A stretch of DNA of 64,000 bases from Symbiodinium natans (taxonomy: Eukaryota; Sar; Dinophyceae; Suessiales; Symbiodiniaceae), in the NCBI GenBank assembly GCA_905221605.1, contig CAJNDS010001524.1, positions 534,736-598,735 of the forward strand, given 5' to 3'. Under the pieces are notes generated by a model that saw only the letters and a list, made by a program, of their open reading frames with translations, did no database searches and was not told the DNA's origin. This document shows, in pieces, positions 53,858 through 64,000 of this stretch (positions are counted from its first letter, which is position 1; each line of letters starts with the position of its first letter). The position numbers were made by a program, and so were the translations under genes.

Positions 53858-55610
53858 GCCACTCCCGGATCATCTCGAAAAAAGTGGGGATGTCCGATTG
53901 GTCCAGGAAACGGAGGAAGGGCTCGCACGCCCTGAGTCCGAGGGGGGGTGGGGGGGAGGGCAAGAAAAGAACTGGATCGAATGTATCAACTCTGCAAAGG
54001 CGAAGACACAAGCGCGGGGTTCTCTCAATTTGGGGTCCCTTTTAGGGCTCCCTTATCATATAAGGGCGCCGAAACTATATATGGGCACCCACAAAGGGAC
54101 CCCAATGTAGAACTACACGCAACTGCCCCCCTTGATCCCTAACCAGCCCCCCAAGCCGGTCCTCAGAACCAGCAGGCATAAGGTGACCTCAGTAGCCCAG
54201 CAACCAATATTCTAATAAGGGCCATCCTTTTTTGGCTGGTTACTTCATAAGGGAACCCAGAAACCAAAAAAAAAAAGGAAAGGGGTACCACTGGGCTACT
54301 AAGTGACCACGGAAGCTTCACCTTCGAAGAGGATCATGTCCCAGAAGTATTGGACCAGCCTGCACCCCAGGGGGTTTGGGTTCCAGAGGGTTTAGGGTTT
54401 AGTGTTTAGGGTTTAGGGTTCAGGGTTTAGGGTTTAGGGTCCCCTGAAGCTCTTGCACTGTCAAACCATTGAACCCTGGAACCCTTGAACCCTTAAACCC
54501 TTGAATCCTTGAACCCTTATACCCTTGAACCCTTTACCCCTTTGCCCCTTTAACCCTTGAACCCTTGAACCCTTGAACCCTGGTCTTTGGGTTCTGCAGC
54601 TTTGTCAAGCGTCTCAGCTTGGTCCTGGGGGGGCGGCCCGCCCTCCTCCGTTTAGGGTTTACAGGGTTTCTCGTGCCTCCAGAATTTTGTAGGGCTTCTT
54701 GGCCCTTAGGGTTTTGGGTTGGGTTTGGGTTTTCGGACCAGGGAGGCTCCAACCCTGCAAAGGCCACACCGTAGACCCGAGAACGATCTCTCCACAACGA
54801 CGGGCTTTCTCTTTTCGGGTTAGGCCGTACTATCTATGAGACCCCAAAAAGGGGCTCTACCAGTAGCAGTGTTCCCTCTTTCGCTTCCGAGCATATGAGC
54901 AGAGGACTTCAGGATCTCGAAGGGCCGCACTAGACGTTGCTACTGAGGTGGGGGGGGGGGGGCCAACCTACATGCTGCTTGACACCTGCTGCTTCTATCC
55001 GGAGCCTCACAATGGTCCCCTTAACCCCCAAACCCTGCAGTCTCAAAGGTTACGGGTTTCGGGTTTCGGGCTTGCGTTGGAGGAACCCGCAATATCCCGG
55101 CCTGAGAGGGCCGAGCTTCACAAAGAGCCTTGGGCTCCCGTTGCAACCCAAATCCCCGGCTCCAAAGGTTTTTTGAGGGCTCTCTCAGGGGAGTTCAAAC
55201 CCGAACCCAAAACCCAAAACCAAGCCCTACACCCTAATTCTTGGGCGGCCTTGTTAGGGAGGATGGTCGATAAGAACAGTACCCTCGCAAAGGCAAGACC
55301 CCCCTCTGCTCGGGGTTTACTAGGCCCAGGGCTTAGGCAGGGAAGGGATGTGCTTTTCGGATTCGGGAAAGCTGTGGGGTGGGGGGGGGGGGGATTTTCA
55401 TTAAAGACCCCATCGGGTTCAGGCCAAGAGTCGACATGAGCCATGGCATCAGATACTGCGCCGGGCGGAAGTCCACGTTCCGAAAGTGATCGTGGAGATC
55501 CTGGTTGCTTGGAGGCTCATGGGCAGACAAGCAGTCATCTGTCATGGGTGTGTGTGTGTGGGTGTGTGGACGATCTCGACCATTCTATGATGTTTGGCTC
55601 GGTTTTTTTT

Positions 55611-55641
<31 letters not shown>

Positions 55642-58600
55642 GGCGGGGTAGCACCCTTAAATATCCTAAAATTTGATTCCCTGAGCCCTAACCACCCTAA
55701 ACCTAGAAAAGAAACGACCTGGCCTTCCGGATCAAGTGTTGAGGGCATGCGAAGCCACACAAACTTTCTCACCCCAATAGCCAATAGATCAGCGCAACTC
55801 TGGGGGTTAGCGTGGTTAAGGAGCCTAAAACCCAAAGAAGCAACTTCCAAGGGCGAGGAGTCCGGCAACAGTTGCCGCTGCAGGCAGAGGCAGACGTGGG
55901 CGTATCTCCTTGGGTGCTTTGTTGGTCATGAGGCTTCGGACCTGGGGTCAGGGGCCGGTACGTCCTGGTTGACAAAATCGAAACGACGGTTGATTGCGTG
56001 GAAAACGGTGTTTGGCCGGGTTGGTTTCTGTTCACCGTTGTGAGCACGGAACTGCAAGTTTGATCGTAAACAGGGATGGCAGCTGAACCAGCACGCTTGA
56101 CATCAAGTGGGCAGCATGACGATACTGAATGCAAGTCCTAAAGATTGTCATGCATAGGCACATGCTGTTTCCTCTGCGTACTTTACATGTCGTACCACTA
56201 TATCAGCATACGATGCATACAATACTGTACATGCGTACTCCATGTCATGAAACAGTACAATGCGTCCCGTCGGTCATTCGTACAGTCATGCATAAAATCG
56301 TACGTATGTCCGTCCGCAGGTGCTTGCGTCTTCATGCATACCCTTCTTACCTGCCTGTCCATCTTCCCATGCATCAATCACTCGTTATATACGAACAAAT
56401 ATAGACATACCTATACCCAGACCTATGCCTCTAGGTATATAGAAAAATGTGTATACATACATGTAAGAATAGCCAGTAGTCGTTACAAGTCAAACGAACG
56501 TTTCCGACACGCGCGGAGGTCAGGAAGCCCACCGTCGCTGTCCCCCCCCCCCCCCCCAAACGCCAACCCAGTGCCAAGGCCCTATAACGCTAAGGCCTAA
56601 GCCCTAAACGCCATCAACCCTAAACCCTGTGAACCCTAAACCTTAAAAAAAGTCCTAAAATCCTAAAAACCCTAAAGCCGATAAACCCTAAACCATCTAA
56701 GACCCCTAAACCCTATAAACCCTATAAACCCTATAAACCCTATAAACCCTATAAACCCTATAAACCCTATAAACCCTATATAACCCTATAACCCCTATAA
56801 ACCCTGTAAACCCTATAAACCTTATAAACCCTATAAACCCTATAAACCCTATATACCCTATAAACCCCTATATACCCTCTAAACCCTACAAACCCTGTAA
56901 ACCCTACAAACCCTGTAAACCCTATAACACCTATAAACCCTATAAACCCTAAACCCTAAGCCCTAAACTATAACATAAAACCCTCTAAACCCTAAGCCGA
57001 GTGGCATCGTCAGAGGCAGCCCAGCACGAAAGAAATCTCAGGGGGGGAAGAGTTGGGCCACTGGGACTAGGGAAGCTGGGCCCGAGCTTTGCGGGAACCC
57101 ACCCATAGGTTTAGGCTTTAGGGTTTAGGGTTTAGGGTTTAGGGTTTAGGGTTTAGGGTTAAGGGTTAGGGGTTTAGGGTTTAGGGTTTAGGGTTTCGGG
57201 CTTTGGGTTTCGGGTGTGAGGCCTGCAAAGCCGTAGCTCTCCATCAGCACCTTGAAAGCTCGTAGGGCCTGAGCCTCGTCCTGGGAGACCAGCCTGCGGA
57301 TTCTCTGGCTGGCTCTTAATTCCCAGACCCCTCTTAGGGTTTAGGGTTTAGGGTTTAGGGTTTAGGGTTTAGGGTTTAGGGTTTAGGGTTTAGGGTTTAG
57401 GATCAACAAAAACACAACCCTCAAATTAGTACCCTACACTACTACTGGGTCATTCTTAGGAACCCTCAAGGGGATCTGCTTTTTGGGATCTTTCAGGGGT
57501 CTGGGCTAGTAGGGAATGAGGGAAGAGGTACCCTAAATAATCCCTCAAGCGGGATAACATATGTTAGCCCTCATTCCCGGGTAGGGGCTTCGGCAGGTTA
57601 GGCTTGGGTTCCTAACACTGCGTAGCGTGTCTACATGGGGCTTCGCCTTCCCATTCTGCTTGCGTTTGGGAGTTGGGAGCTGGGGGTTCGGGGTTCGAGG
57701 TCAGGGCCTAAAGTTTAGGGTCCAGGACCTGGAAGAGAGTACACAATGTCATAGGCATAGGCAAGGCTTACGAAACCCTAAACCCTAAACCCTAAACCCT
57801 AAACCCTAAGCCCTAAACCCTAAACCCTAAACCATGACAGCGACTCTGGTGTGTCTCCGCGGCCTGAAGAGGATCCTGATGACCCCCATAGAGGGGATGA
57901 ATCTACGGGGGTCTCCGAACTTAGGGGTTCCGAACTTAGGGGCACCGGGAATCCTACTATTTGGGGGGGATCATATTAGGGGTCCATAGGGGGTCCCTTA
58001 TTTTCGTAAACCCCCATAAAACCTAAACCTTCAACCCTAAACCCTAAACGCTTGCAACCCTAAACCCTAAACGCTAAACCCTAAACCCTAAACCCTAAAC
58101 CCTAAACCCTAAACCCTAAACCCTAAACACGGCACCCCCCCCCCCCTATGGGCTGCTGAGCCAAGGAGCATGAGGAGGCCTGCGATGAAGTTCATGCTTT
58201 GGCAGTATCCTTCCCACAACCCCCCAACCCCCCAATTAGGGTTTAGGGTTTAGGGTTTGGGGTTTAGGGTTTATTTAGGGTTTAGGGTTTAGGGTTTGGG
58301 GTTTAGGGTTAGGGTTTAGGGTTTGGGGTTTAGGGTTTCGGGTTTCGGGTTTCGGGTTTAGGGAAACTTCCCCCCAAAGACCCAGGCGCACGTAGCAGGC
58401 TCAAGGCTGGCCGTGGTAGGTGTAGGTGAGCAAGGCGCGGTGGGACCAGCATCTGCTCGAATGACCCTAAACCCTAAACCCTAATTAAACCCTAAACCCT
58501 AAACCCTAAACCCTAAACCCTAAACCCTAAACCCTAAACCCTAAACCCTAAACCCTAAACCCGAATTAAACCTGTCCCAGAACCCACCCTGGCAGGTGCA

Positions 58601-59337
58601 AAGGGACCTCGAGAAGATCACGACACCGCCCTGTTTGGACAGGAGGGCAAGAAGACTAAACCCCAAAACCCTCAACCCCTAAACCCCAAAATCCCTAAAA
58701 CCCCTAAACCCCTAGACTTTAAACCCTAAACCCTTAAACCCTAAACCCTTAAACCCCAAACCCCTAAATCCCCCGAAATGGAAATCCCCGGTCCGGTCGC
58801 GGGATCCAGCGCGGCGTAGGCGCTCAGGACTTTGCCGAGCCTTGTGAGGCCGAGACCCCACAGCAGTCCCGAAAGGATCGAGGGCTCAGGGTTTAGGGTT
58901 TAGGGTTTGGGGTTTGGGGTTTGGGGTTTGGGGTTTAGGGTTTAGGGTTGGGGGTTTGGGGTTTAGAGCTAGTAACGGTAGAAACCCGAGTGGCCTTGAC
59001 AGCCCAATAACCCAAACGACCAGTCTGCCCAAGGACCCAAAAGCTGCCTCGCCTCGCCTTTCCTGGCACAATCCCGACATTCCACTGAGGCTGCCTCTTC
59101 CGCTTCTTCCTTTGAACTCATCGGATCTGACCACAGAGACCCCAAAGCTCAAAGCCGAAGCCCCCGAAGCCTCAAAGGAAGGACGGGGTTCTGGGTTTAG
59201 GGTTTGAGGCGGAAGGCTTCGGGTTCAAGGTTCAGGGTTCAGGATGACAAGGGGCTTCTGCTGGAGCTGGGCGTCGAAAACCTCCTCGGGGAAGGTTCCT
59301 GACTTCTTCAAGAAGTTCGGGACGAGCTCAAGCTTCA
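53858..59337 (-). CDS. TBC-domain protein (Rab GTPase-activating type)
   Basis: TBC proteins stimulate GTP hydrolysis by Rab GTPases on membranes. Exons: 59337-about 59243 (LELVPNFLKKSGTFPEEVF), 59116-59021 (GIVPGKARRGSFWVLG, the GIP..RG..W start of the domain; low confidence), 58884-58794 (GKVLSAYAALDPAT), 58209-58154 (GYCQSMNFIAGLLMLL, the Q-finger motif), 57280-57223 (DEAQALRAFKVLMESYGF), 55500-55409 (FRPAQYLMPWLMSTLG), 54359-54308 (LVQYFWDMILFEGEASV), 54187-54162, 53931-53858 (CEPFLRFLDQSD). Joins 58794/58209, 58154/57280, 55409/54359, 54308/54187 and 54162/53931 are in phase and follow the family order. An exon between 57223 and 55500 and the exon with the arginine finger were not found. 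The Q-finger is YCQS, not YCQG. Donors include GT, GC and GA. Introns hold TTTAGGG and CCCTAAA arrays and one introner. Confidence 0.85.
54029..54105. mobile_element. Inverted-repeat element, TTGGGGTCCCTTT ends
   Basis: A perfect 13-base inverted pair, TTGGGGTCCCTTT and AAAGGGACCCCAA, encloses about 50 bases in a TBC-gene intron. Confidence 0.72.
54188..54307 (-). mobile_element. Introner family I forming a TBC-gene intron (GT-AG)
   Basis: Minus strand: exon TCCGTG | GTCACTTAGTAGCCCAGTGG ... GGGCTACTGAG | GTCACCTTATGC. GTCAC is present at both ends as the target duplication, and its first copy gives the donor. Splicing joins EASV to VTLC in a conserved part of the TBC domain. Confidence 0.9.
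55601..55644 (+). repeat. T run followed by G run
   Basis: About 19 T then about 23 G, in a TBC-gene intron. Confidence 0.95.
56700..56960 (-). repeat. CCCTATAAA array (9-base variant)
   Basis: About 28 nine-base units, very regular at 56715-56775. Confidence 0.95.
57117..57200 (+). repeat. TTTAGGG array, 20 bases from a TBC exon
   Basis: Eleven units with one TTAAGGG. It lies beside the donor of the 57280-57223 exon. Confidence 0.95.
58060..58128 (-). repeat. CCCTAAA array beside a TBC exon
   Basis: About nine units close to the donor at 58153. Confidence 0.95.
58235..58365 (+). repeat. TTTAGGG array upstream of a TBC exon
   Basis: About 17 units with TTTGGGG and TTTCGGG variants, within the intron 58210-58793. 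Confidence 0.95.
58463..58563 (-). repeat. CCCTAAA array in the same TBC intron
   Basis: About 14 units in the opposite orientation to 58235-58365, 100 bases away. Confidence 0.95.
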
Positions 59338-59948
59338 CTAATATTTTATGCGAGTTGCTAGGGTCAGTATGACGGGTATGAGGGTTGTTAGATGTTGGGG
59401 CTCTTGTTATTGTTTTTTGGGAGGGAGTTGGTGGGGTTCTCATGGTCATTACATGGGGTTATCAGGGGTACTTCTGCGGTCAAGGCGAGTAAGTTTGCAG
59501 GCGGTCAGTTGGAGATGGCAGCTGCTTGCGCTCTTGAGCGTAGCCCTTACTACATAATCTGCAGACATTTGTGAGCTATATATTGCGAAATATTCCAAAG
59601 TATGATTATGAATAAACAAAGACTTATATATATATATATATATATGTGCATATGTGTGTGTGTTCTTGGTATGTCCAAAAACGGCGCTATTTAGCTCGAT
59701 AGGCACGAGGAGTTTTGTCTGTCGGAAGCAATGCAACGCTCTCCAAAAGAACAGAACTGCAAGAGTCATAATACGCAACCATCCAAAGGCCTTAGGGGCT
59801 GAATACCCTAGCCCAAAAAAAGGTTAACCTTTATTGGTAGTATGAATATATATATATATATAACCAGAAAGGTTTAAGCTTAACTACCCAGCCACTAAGT
59901 CCACAGGCCGTGCGAAGCCGTTTGGGCAAGACCTGTCGCTAAGGCAGC
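59338..59948. other. Region between the TBC gene and the next gene upstream
   Basis: Single-copy sequence with TA repeats at 59622-59645 and 59849-59862 and a hairpin AAAAAAAGGTTAACCTTT...AAAGGTTTAAGC (59814-59880). Promoter or trans-splice sites could not be identified. Confidence 0.45.
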
Positions 59949-62900
59949 TCAGGCGCTCGGCAGGTCTTTCTCGATCTGGCTCCATTGTGGCTCCGAGATA
60001 CTGTCGTTCGGAACCTCTTGATGAAAGCGTACTGGTGGTGTGCTGAGGCCGGCGTTGCCGGGGCTGAAGTTAGGTTTGGATGATCCCCCTTAGACTAACA
60101 GTCCCTGATTGGGATTATACTATTAAGACTGATAGTACAAGGGGGGGAGCATCCCAATCGAAACTTCGGGGTTAGTCTGTTTTTGGTACACAGCTCCCAG
60201 GTCCATTTGTGCGGGTTGCCAAGGTCCCTGGGCTCTAGGGCTTTGGGACTTTAGGGCAAACAGGGTTTAGGGTTTAGGGCCAGGGTTTAAGCTTAGGATT
60301 TGGGATGGTTTAGGGGTTAGAACTCGCCACCCTGAGCACATGGTTGAGCGTATTGAAACCAAAACCCTAAACCCGAAACCCTAAACCCCCAAAGCCAACC
60401 CTAAACCCTAAACCCCTGAACCCTACGGTGTATTGGGTTTGGATGGGCTTTGTACGGGGCCCATAGGACGCTCAGAGCTCCCGCCCCATGATTTAAACGA
60501 AGGAGACCCGAGGAACGGTTGAGCTCAGGGTTTAGGGGCTTTGGGGTTTTAGGGGTTTCGTTTTTCAGCTTTTGGGGGTTTGGGGTTTAGGGTTTAGGGT
60601 TTAGGGTTTAGGGTTTAGGGTTAGGGTTTAGGGGCTTTGGGGGTTTGGGGTTTCGGGTTTCGGCTTTTGGGGGAGGCGGGGTCGTCATTCCTGGCCTGTA
60701 CGGCGGGCACGGCCTCAAGGTGGAGGAGTCGTTGCCACACCTGCTCTGCTCCGGTTTGTCAGGAACCCAAAACCCTAAACCCTAAACCCTAAACCCTAAA
60801 CCCTGAACCCCAAAGCGTTTCATCGATGCGTTGCTCCCCGCCCTGAAAGGTGCTTTCGAAGGCCTCGGGTGCCTTCGGACACTTCGCACGCCAAAACCAG
60901 TTCTGAAGAAAATGGAAACCAAAAAACAAGCAGGGCATGGGGTTTAGCAAGTGTTTAGGGGACAAGTAGTATTTCATACTTACAAGCTAGCATTCAATCA
61001 GTAAGATACCTAAATGCTTAAAGCAATACTTCTAAGTATCTCCAATATCCGCAGCCCCACTCCCCAACGACGCTGTCTGCCTGCCAGCGCCAGCGCGGGT
61101 GCAAGTGGCGACGCAGGCGCTCTCTGAGCTTCAGACGTTCTTGGTCGTCGGCCTGAGCAGGTTGACGATTTAGCTTAGTGCCTCGCAGATGGGCAATCCT
61201 GGAAGTTGGAATATTAAACCTTAAACCCTAAGCCCTAAACCCTAAATCCTAAACGATCAATCCTTTTCTGACAACTGGACAGGCCTCGTTTGCGGATCAG
61301 ATCTGAGGGTTTTAAAGATTTAGGGCATACGGGCCAACAGCCCTCACTTCGGGTTGAAGGGTTTAGAGTTGAGGTTTCTGGGGTTGAGGGCTTTAGGGGA
61401 CCTCTTTGTCAGGACTGATTCACATCCGGCCAAGCTTCCATGATGCGTGGGAAATCGGCCACGACCTCCGACAGGGCTTTCATCCACTTTGTCCGGACGT
61501 TTATGGAGTCTAGCCTAAGCCCTAAACCCGAAACCCTAAAACCTAAACCCCGCACCCTTACTAAGCCACCCGGGGGGTGTGGAGCCAGCAAGACAAAGTG
61601 TCAGGTGCCCGGGCAAGAACGAAGGAACGGGGTGGGTCTACGAGGGTTTAGGGTTGAGGCATTAGGCCGAACCCCGAACCCCGAACCCCGAACCCTAAAC
61701 CCTAAACCCTAAACCCTACACCCCAAGCCCTAAGCCCTAAAACCTAAGCCCTAAGGTTTCGAAGTTTAGAGGCCTGGCTGAAGGACAACCAAGAGCCATT
61801 CCAAACTTGAGGCGGCATGGCGGTGGATCTTTCTGCACTCCCGGAGGGGGACTTTTAGGGCTTAACAGGGTTTAGGGTTTTGGGTTTAGAGTGCAGGGTT
61901 CAGGGTTTAGGGTTTGAGGTTTAGTGTTTGGGGTTGGGGGGGTTTTTAAGACGTTTGGGTGCCGTCGGTGTTTGGAGTTCTTCTGGGGGTGTGAGAGGGG
62001 CATTGGGTGGCCTATCAGAATGCATTCTTTTCATGCAGCATTATAAGAGGCCGATATGTATATACATATATGTATGCACATAAGCCGGAAGGCTCATAAG
62101 CTCCCAAACCCGCCCCTTAGGGTCTGGGGACGAAAGGGCTTTAGGGGTTCAGGGCTTTCGGGGTTGGGGGACTATTGCAGGTCTCTGCCACTTCTAGTCT
62201 AGGACGGCTTAGAGGGCTGAGAGGACGTATGTCGGGCCTATGGGGGCTTATGGGCTTATGGGATTTAGGGTTTGGGGTTTAGGGTTTAGGGTTTAGGGCT
62301 AGGGTTTAGGGTTTGGGGTTTAGGGTTCAGGGTCGCAGTGGAATCTTGTGGGCAGTTCTTGTGGCTGGAAGCTGCGAGCCCAAAGTGCCGACACCACAAC
62401 CATGGATGGCAAACACCAGGAGTTCATGAAGGGTTTGGGGTTTGGGGTTTAGGGTTTAGGGTTTAGGGTTTAGGGTTCAGGGTTCAGGGTTCAGGGTTTA
62501 GGGTTTAGGGTTTAGGGTTTAGGGTATAGGGTTTAGGGTTTAGGGTTTAGGGTTTAGGGATATTGTAGAACCTGACTTGGGAAGCTCCGCATATGGAAAG
62601 TGGAGCCCTCATTTACCCTGAGCCCAAAACCCTTATAAACCCTTCAACCCACATTTTCAACCCTAAGCCCCTTCGACAGTCAACACTCAACCCTAAACCC
62701 TAAAACGCCCTAAATTCCTAAATCCCAAAATATCCCTAAATCCCTAAATCCCTGAATCCCAAAATATCCCTAAATCTCTAAATCCCTAAATCCCTAAATC
62801 CCTAAATCCCTAAATCCCTAAATCCCTACATCCCTAAATCCCTAAACCCTAAAACCCCCTAAACCCTAAATCCCGAAATCCCTAAACCCTAAAACCCCCT

Positions 62901-63264
62901 AAAACCCTAAGTCCCTAAACCCCTAAACCCTAAAACACACTAGAACCCTACGGCCCTAAACCCCTTCAACAAGCTTCGAGAGATTCACCGAGAGCTTCAA
63001 GATAAACCCTGAACCCTACCGCCCCCCCCCCACCCAAACAAAAAAAAAAAACCGAAAACCCAACAACCCTAAACCCTGACCCAAAACCCTGAACACTAAA
63101 CCCTTCTAAACCCCCTAAAACACCCTTCCAAAAACCCTAAATATCCCCGAAGCGGGCTGAGAACTTCGCGCAGGTCGGTCTGGACTGGGCATGGAGAGCC
63201 GTCGGCCCCTGGCGGAGGAAGGAATCGTGCGCACTCGGGTGCATGTTGTAGAAAAAGTCCAGGG
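59949..63264 (-). CDS. 3' part of an unrecognised gene ending in TGA
   Basis: Five terminal exons join in phase: 61152-61081 (ADDQERLKLRERLRRHLHPR), 60902-about 60811 (NWFWRAKCPKAPEAFESTFQ), 60740-60691 (VWQRLLHLEAVPAVQA), 60227-60192 (DLGNPHKWTWE) and 60063-59949 (GLSTPPVRFHQEVPNDSISE ... IEKDLPSA, stop). The exact donor of the second is open. Two further upstream exons are probable: 61837-61774 (AASSLEWLLVVLQP) and 63264-63165 (ALDFFYNMHPSAHDSFLRQG). Donors are GC, unresolved, GA, GT. The last intron (60191-60064) is mostly a family II element. Telomere arrays lie in the introns. No domain was recognised. Confidence 0.65.
60075..60157. mobile_element. Inverted-repeat element family II inside a 128-base intron
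   Basis: TTGGATGATCCCCCTTAGACTAACAGTCC ... GATAGTACAAGGGGGGGAGCATCCCAA. It fills most of the intron 60191-60064, so family II may also generate introns. Confidence 0.75.
60577..60622 (+). repeat. TTTAGGG array
   Basis: Six units in the intron between 60691 and 60227. Confidence 0.93.
61160..63160. other. Introns of the 59949-63264 gene
   Basis: Apart from the exon candidate at 61774-61837 the region holds TTTAGGG arrays (62268-62340, 62440-62560), CCCTAAA and CCCGAA arrays (61675-61745), a TA repeat at 62056-62075 and the 8-base array at 62700. Confidence 0.5.
62690..62900 (-). repeat. AAATCCCT array (8-base variant)
   Basis: About 20 units of AAATCCCT, some AAAACCCC. Confidence 0.95.
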
Positions 63265-63543
63265 CTTTGCGGCTTGGGCCTTAGGGCTTAGGGTGTAGGG
63301 CTTAGGGTTTAGGTTTGAGGGTTTAGGGTTTAGGGCTTAGGGTCTAGGGACAGTAGAAAGTGGGCTAGGGGTTGTCAAGGTAGGGGGAGGGCTTAAGATT
63401 GGAGGCTATAGCCTCAGGTTTTCGGACTGAAGGCTTCCGGAACCCCCGAAAGCCTCGTTTCAGGGATCTCGCTTCTCCTTTCGCAACCCTGCATCCCTAC
63501 GTCCCTGAAACCCTACGATCCTGAAGCCTACAACCGCAAAAGC

Positions 63544-63571
63544 GCCCCCCCCCCCCCCCCCAAAAAAAAAA
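63544..63571 (+). repeat. C run followed by A run
   Basis: About 17 C then 9 A; the complement of the T-then-G pattern. Confidence 0.92.
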
Positions 63572-63574
63572 CAG

Positions 63575-63722
63575 TAAATAAATAATAAATAATAAACAAA
63601 ATAAACATAATAACAATGATTATGATAATGATACTAATAATAATAATACTAATCATCATAATAACGAAAATAATAATCATATTAATAATAATACTAATAA
63701 TAATGAAATAGTAATAAATAAC
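63575..63722. repeat. AAT-rich microsatellite
   Basis: Imperfect AAT/ATAATA repeats for about 150 bases, directly after the C-then-A run. Confidence 0.93.
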
Positions 63723-63850
63723 CTAAATCCTAACAAAACCTAAACCTAAACCCTAAACCCTGGGGCCCTGCACTGTTCCTGGGGTTCAAAAGCGTCGGAG
63801 GGCCACCGCTCTCAACCCTAACTAAACCCAGTTTGCACCCCTCAATCGCT

Positions 63851-63990
63851 CACCAGTAACCATATCATGATAAGTGTGCCCTTTTGGGGTTTTTTTGGGG
63901 TTGTTTACTTGAAACGGAACCTTGAACCAACAAAAAAAAGGCAACCTGCAACCAAACAAACGGCAAGAGGGTATCATTGGGGCGACCAAG
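63851..63990 (+). mobile_element. Introner family I, longer diverged copy
   Basis: CACCAGTAACCATATCATGATAAG ... TTACTTGAAACGGAACCTTGAACC ... GGTATCATTGGGGCGACCAAG keeps the family order with extra A-rich sequence inside. Confidence 0.7.
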
Positions 63991-64000
63991 ACTTTCAAAC

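Larger units (their letters stand above)
55645..57222. other. Intron region of the TBC gene
   Basis: A TBC exon of roughly 40-60 codons should lie here. GTG-GCC-CAA-CTC-TTC near 57035-57060 (minus) is a weak candidate. An AT-richer stretch at 56130-56470 holds GTACATGC-like words. Confidence 0.4.

Noticed and set aside
54579-54624. Minus-strand exon candidate DQAETLDKAAEPKDQ
   Set aside because: It would fall between two TBC exons that already join in phase, and its own phase fits neither.

Overview
The window looks like dinoflagellate nuclear DNA. The coding information is in short GC-rich exons of about 20 to 590 bases. Their 3' splice sites are almost always AG followed by G, and their 5' splice sites are a mixture of GT, GC and GA. 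Exons from about 17.8 kb to the right end lie on the minus strand, as expected of unidirectional dinoflagellate gene arrays. The protein families also fit: an ankyrin protein with RADVN-type repeats behind a SHQWL..HPDP domain. The genus cannot be named. No rRNA, tRNA, CRISPR or bacterial feature was seen.

Layout. 1-15.8 kb is a tandem duplication, copy A then copy B. Each copy holds the end of a plus-strand gene and, converging on it, a nine-exon ankyrin gene on the minus strand (about 580 residues, MGASLC start). Copy A carries a 2.7-kb inserted element (5421-8122); copy B keeps the empty site. Copy B carries an intron made of a short inverted-repeat element (14631-14743); copy A keeps the empty site. 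16.0-17.2 kb is the end of a plus-strand gene whose last intron is pure TTTAGGG repeat. 17.8-19.05 kb is a three-exon minus-strand gene for a secreted, possibly GPI-anchored protein; both its introns are short inverted-repeat elements. 19.5-52.5 kb holds many minus-strand exons. Three groups join in phase (30.9-26.7, 39.2-37.5 and 46.0-43.2 kb). 53.9-59.3 kb is a TBC-domain (Rab-GAP type) gene, the clearest homology in the window. 59.9-63.3 kb is the 3' part of another gene ending in a stop.

The dominant non-coding component is telomere-type repeat (TTTAGGG or CCCTAAA, plus 8- and 9-base variants) in dozens of interstitial arrays in both orientations. Because exons of one gene lie on both sides of such arrays, most of them are intronic. 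The second component is a set of 60-180 bp inverted-repeat elements. At least one family acts as introners: insertion duplicates the target, one copy of which supplies the GT donor, and splicing restores the uninterrupted reading frame. The A/B duplication gives before-and-after pictures of an introner, a telomere-repeat insertion and a large mobile element.

Limits. All exon calls rest on reading frame, splice signals, phase and codon bias read by eye. Both strands of GC-rich exons can look coding, so single unlinked exons are less certain than phase-linked groups. Gene ends, missing small exons and untranslated regions are mostly unresolved.
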